The notes under the pieces were generated by a model. That model was not told the DNA's origin and did no database searches. It worked only from the letters and a program-made list of their open reading frames with translations. DNA of 44,741 nucleotides, from the NCBI GenBank assembly GCA_021734245.1, contig JAIPJH010000012.1, forward strand, positions 1 to 44,741, read 5' to 3'. Every line of letters begins with the position of its first letter. Within the stretch, counting starts at the first letter, position 1. Source of the DNA: Candidatus Cloacimonadota bacterium (GTDB lineage Bacteria; Cloacimonadota; Cloacimonadia; Cloacimonadales; TCS61). Positions 41,952 to 44,741 of this stretch are shown here, piece after piece. The position numbers and the translations under genes were made by a program.

Positions 41952-43361
41952 TTATGACTGATCTTCCTCAATCAGTTTAGAATTGCTATCTTCAAATACG
42001 AATTTTTCATCTTTCACTACGTTCAAGCAAGCATCAACCACAGCTGCATCGTATAAAACACCACGGTTAGAAGAGATCTCTTTGATGGCAAAATCCAAAC
42101 CCAGAGCAGCACGGTAAGGGCGATGCGAAGCAATAGCTTCCACTACATCTGCTACACTGATTATTCTAGCTTCCAGAATGATCTCATCGCCTTTCAATCC
42201 AGCTGGATATCCGTTTCCATCCAGTCTTTCCTGGTGCTGAATCACAATGTCTGCAACCGGCCATGGAAATTGGATTTTAGAAAGAATGTCGAAACCAGCT
42301 TGGGGGTGAGTTTTAATCAGATTCATTTCAGCGGTTGTTAACTTTCCAGGTTTACTTAGAATTTCGGATGGAACATAGATCTTTCCAATATCGTGAACTA
42401 ATGCTGCTATCCTCAGTCCATTTATCTGATCTTTCGGCAACCTCATTTCTTCTGCAATTTTGGTTGCAAGGATCGCTACTCGACGTTGATGTCCTGCCGT
42501 GTAAGGATCCCGTTTTTCCAAGGCAAACACCAATCCGTTTACAGTTTCTTCCATCAAAAGTTGCAGCTTATGATAACTTTCTTCCAACTCATCTTCTGTT
42601 TCTTTGCGTTTGGTAATATCTACTGCAACTGTAAGTACAACATCTTTGTTGTCGATAGATTTCATGGGAACTTTGGTAGTTTGAAACCATTTTGTTATGC
42701 CATCGACATTTTCATAATACTCTTCAGGAATAAATTTAGGTTGTTTATTTTCCAGAACTTCCAGATCATTCTGATGATATTTTGCTACCAGGTCTTTATC
42801 TTTTATTACCGAATCGATAAAATCGCTATCAGTTTTTCCCACCATGCTTTTTGGAGTAGTTTTATAGAGGTCGGCATAAGCTTTGTTGGCAATTATGTAT
42901 TTAAAATTTTCATCTTTTACAGAAATATAATTGGGAACAGTATCGATAAGATTCATCAAAAAATTTCGGCTGTTTCTGAGGTTTTTTTCCATCTGATGTT
43001 TATAAAATGCCATGTCCAGATTAACCTTCAGTTCTCTGTCTTCAAAAGGTTTAATCAGGTATCCGAAAGGAGAAGAAAGTGTAGCTTTGGAAAGTATCTC
43101 ATCATTGGCATAAGCAGTAAGAAATATAACCGGAATATCATAGACGTTGTAGATGTGATCAGCAGCGTCCAATCCGTTCATGTCGCCGCTTAACATCACA
43201 TCCATCAAAATCAGATCAGGTTTTTCCTGCTGGGCAATTTCCACAGCAACTTCACCACTGGAAACGATTCCAATCACATCATAATCGAAAGAGAGCAGAG
43301 TCCGTTTTACATCTTCGGCAATGATCTTTTCATCTTCTACAATCATTATCCTTTTCTTCAT
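41952..43361 (-). CDS. response regulator with PAS and HD-GYP domains
   Basis: A 469-residue signalling protein. REC domain 1-120 with acidic residues E9/D10, phosphoacceptor D54 (LILMDVML) and K104-type lysine (YLIKPF). PAS domain about 140-262. HD-GYP domain about 290-445 with YTAGHQRRVAILA, ALVHDIGKIYVP and QHQERLDGNGYPAGL, the motif of cyclic di-GMP phosphodiesterases. No sensor kinase is beside it. The ATG at 43361 begins MKKRIMIVEDE; a TTG at 43367 is better spaced from AAGGAA and would add two residues. A longer upstream reading is hydrophobic junk without ribosome site. TTGCCA/TATTTT boxes may form its promoter. Confidence 0.9.
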   Translation of the reverse strand: MKKRIMIVEDEKIIAEDVKRTLLSFDYDVIGIVSSGEVAVEIAQQEKPDLILMDVMLSGDMNGLDAADHIYNVYDIPVIFLTAYANDEILSKATLSSPFGYLIKPFEDRELKVNLDMAFYKHQMEKNLRNSRNFLMNLIDTVPNYISVKDENFKYIIANKAYADLYKTTPKSMVGKTDSDFIDSVIKDKDLVAKYHQNDLEVLENKQPKFIPEEYYENVDGITKWFQTTKVPMKSIDNKDVVLTVAVDITKRKETEDELEESYHKLQLLMEETVNGLVFALEKRDPYTAGHQRRVAILATKIAEEMRLPKDQINGLRIAALVHDIGKIYVPSEILSKPGKLTTAEMNLIKTHPQAGFDILSKIQFPWPVADIVIQHQERLDGNGYPAGLKGDEIILEARIISVADVVEAIASHRPYRAALGLDFAIKEISSNRGVLYDAAVVDACLNVVKDEKFVFEDSNSKLIEEDQS

Positions 43362-43466
43362 TTCCAATACATTCCTTATCCAATATTTTTTACAAAATAT
43401 TTTGTTCAATTTTAATGGCAAGTAATAAAAAAAAATTATATTTTCAACAAAGAAAAAATTAATGTA

Positions 43467-43472
43467 TTGACA
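43467..43472 (+). promoter_or_regulatory. TTGACA promoter box of csp
   Basis: TTGACA 138 bases before the csp ATG, which would give a long 5' leader as usual for cold-shock genes. The leader contains GGGAAT/ATTCCC (43573-43586). Confidence 0.4.
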
Positions 43473-43609
43473 ATAAACAGACGAATTTATCAGCTGCACT
43501 ATGTGTATGACGGTGATGAAAATCTAAGGATTGCCAAGCAGTTATTAGTATCTTTTGAAAAGTTAATACACAGGGAATTTATTCCCAATATAAATTAGAG
43601 GAGTAGTAC

Positions 43610-43810
43610 ATGTTGGAAGGAACTGTTAAATGGTTCAATGAAAGTAAAGGTTTTGGATTTATTTCTGGAGAAGACGGACAAGATTATTTTGTGCACCACA
43701 CAAATATAAATTCTTCAGGATTCAAAACACTTGCTGAAGGCGAAAAAGTACAGTTTGAATCAGAACAATCTGATAAAGGACTTAGAGCGATAAACGTTTC
43801 TAAAATATAA
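43610..43810 (+). CDS. cold-shock protein (CspA family)
   Basis: A 66-residue single OB-fold protein. RNP1 is KGFGFI (about 13-18) and RNP2 is YFVHHTN (about 26-32), which bind single-stranded RNA or DNA. It acts as an RNA chaperone; whether it is cold-induced is not readable, although a leader of about 100 bases is present. GAGGAG precedes the ATG; a strong terminator follows, so it is a single-gene unit. Confidence 0.96.
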   Translation: MLEGTVKWFNESKGFGFISGEDGQDYFVHHTNINSSGFKTLAEGEKVQFESEQSDKGLRAINVSKI

Positions 43811-43830
43811 CGTATTTTGATTCGCACATA

Positions 43831-43857
43831 AGCCCCGATTTTTCGGGGCTTTTTTTT
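43831..43857 (+). terminator. Rho-independent terminator after csp
   Basis: Perfect stem AGCCCCGA (43831-43838) and TCGGGGCT (43843-43850), loop TTTT, followed by seven or more T. Confidence 0.95.
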
Positions 43858-43876
43858 ATTTAAATTTTATTATCTA

Positions 43877-44557
43877 TTACTTCCAGCTGAATTTCAGATC
43901 TTCTTCGGGATAGAAATTGAATGCAGTCAGTTGATATTCTTTACCTCTTCCTTCTTCATTTTCTAAAGAGATAAGATTATAATTGCAGTGTGCAACAGCA
44001 AAACCTTCCGGCAAATGAAGATTGATCTTACAACTTTCCAATGGTTTTTTCCAAGATTTGGTGGTTTCTAAAATGTATTTGTAGGAATTTCGGGGAGGTT
44101 TCTGCAGAAAAACTATCTCAAACTCCAATTCATCCTTTCCTTCGAAAAACAGTTCCAGAGTTACTTGTTTGGGATTGTTCAAATGCTGAGAAACATTCTC
44201 TATTTCTGCTCCATTTACCATCATCTTCTTGATCTGAACATTGCCAAAATCTTTGCTCTTGGGGAATGGATAAGTAATCTTGAAATGTTTTACCGAATCA
44301 TCGGGACGAGTAAATTTGTATTTGCCGTCCACTTCCACGAATCCATTCGGGAGAAGAGTTATACCTATCTCCTCGGATTGAAAAGTTGCCTTGGGAGGTG
44401 GTGAAAACAAGTTATAAATCAATAGCCCGATTCCTAAAGTGAGCACGCCTAAAATTATAAATTGCCCTGTAGAAAAATCTGAAGAGCCCTTCGGATTGGC
44501 AAATGCAGGAGTGGCTATCAGCAAGAATGCTAATAAAATGTAGATTGTTTTGGTCAT
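43877..44557 (-). CDS. exported/membrane-anchored hypothetical protein, paralogue of 35231-35791
   Basis: A 226-residue protein with a signal peptide (1-21, ending PAFA) followed by a further hydrophobic helix (about 30-52), so it is probably anchored outside the inner membrane. The body (about 60-226) is beta-rich and shares patterns with 35231-35791 (TYPFP, YKYILETTKSWKKP). Function unknown. The ATG at 44557 follows GGAG; a TTG at 44569 would add four residues before the signal peptide. Confidence 0.7.
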   Translation of the reverse strand: MTKTIYILLAFLLIATPAFANPKGSSDFSTGQFIILGVLTLGIGLLIYNLFSPPPKATFQSEEIGITLLPNGFVEVDGKYKFTRPDDSVKHFKITYPFPKSKDFGNVQIKKMMVNGAEIENVSQHLNNPKQVTLELFFEGKDELEFEIVFLQKPPRNSYKYILETTKSWKKPLESCKINLHLPEGFAVAHCNYNLISLENEEGRGKEYQLTAFNFYPEEDLKFSWK

Positions 44558-44741
44558 TTTTTTCTCCAAAGAATTTTCAACTTATCTCAAGATGAACCGC
44601 ACTTAACCCAAGTTTCGGCAAAATGCCTCTAAGTTCTTATTTTGCAAGGGCGGCTTTTTTGTTTGGGCACTACATTCTTACTTTCACATCATGATATTTC
44701 CGATTAAATTTGAACTTGAGATTTAATTTCTGATATATTTC

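Noticed and set aside
42486-43193. Plus-strand 235-codon frame
   Set aside because: It is the antisense of the REC-PAS-HD-GYP gene, with Phe/Ile-rich content typical of such shadows.
44570-44741. Structured RNA or terminator at the right edge (GCAAAAT/ATTTTGC and GGGCGGCTTTTTTG)
   Set aside because: The stem is weak and the loop long, no clear T-run follows the stem, and the window ends before the next gene can be seen.

Overview
The window looks like chromosomal DNA of an anaerobic bacterium of the FCB superphylum. Candidatus Cloacimonadota (WWE1) is my best guess. The reasons are low GC, frequent TTG starts, many secreted proteins of FCB style (a beta-helix protein ending in a NPFNPSTTISF sorting domain, DUF4369-thioredoxin lipoprotein, LysM protein, DUF3108), and an ion-pumping ferredoxin-type respiratory complex in place of classical complex I. 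The phylum is inferred from gene content, not from a marker tree. I see no rRNA, tRNA, CRISPR array, transposase or phage module.

Layout. (1) 81-1223, a secreted adhesin/tail-fibre-like protein, then 550 bases with small hairpins. (2) 1770-13535, the main locus: a TetR regulator with a palindromic operator in its own promoter, followed almost without gaps by an Mrp antiporter module (E, F, G, DUF4040, B, C), one 1043-residue protein that fuses two antiporter-like subunits, a NuoH/B/C/D-like module, and a final subunit in which a NuoI-like ferredoxin is fused to an NfnB/GltD-type NAD(P)H-FAD oxidoreductase; a CBS-pair protein follows. Gene order matches archaeal Mbx/Mbs complexes. The NuoD/hydrogenase-large-subunit homologue lacks the C-terminal cysteine pair for NiFe, so this is not a hydrogenase. 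The likely reaction is ferredoxin:NAD(P)+ electron transfer coupled to Na+/H+ translocation. (3) 13671-14819, a small lipoprotein and a double-LysM protein, closed by a terminator. (4) 14902-19788, pgpH-like, ybeY, CNNM/CorC, DUF3108 and VanZ genes. (5) 19807-27353 on the minus strand: dapA with a small Cys-containing partner, a large beta-helix protein, rluD, a PAS membrane protein, trkA-type RCK protein, adk. (6) 27517-30823, an epimerase, an outer-membrane protein and a membrane protein. (7) 31270-35791, a uridine-kinase-like protein with a threonyl-tRNA-synthetase-like N-terminus, YitT, a thioredoxin lipoprotein and a secreted protein. (8) 36180-37682, a decayed phytoene-desaturase-like gene, then 680 bases of repeats. 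(9) 38361-44557, gdhA, a family-4 uracil-DNA glycosylase, an rpoZ-like gene, gmk, gcvH, a REC-PAS-HD-GYP regulator, csp, and a secreted protein related to the one in (7).

How it fits together: glutamate dehydrogenase, the glycine-cleavage H protein and a ferredoxin/NAD(P)H ion-pumping complex suit an amino-acid fermenter that must move electrons between ferredoxin and pyridine nucleotides.

Dispersed repeats occupy most long gaps. One family is a chain of small hairpins. At one position two copies carry different stems with a comparable loop. A second family has inserted in frame into the sorting domain of the beta-helix protein.
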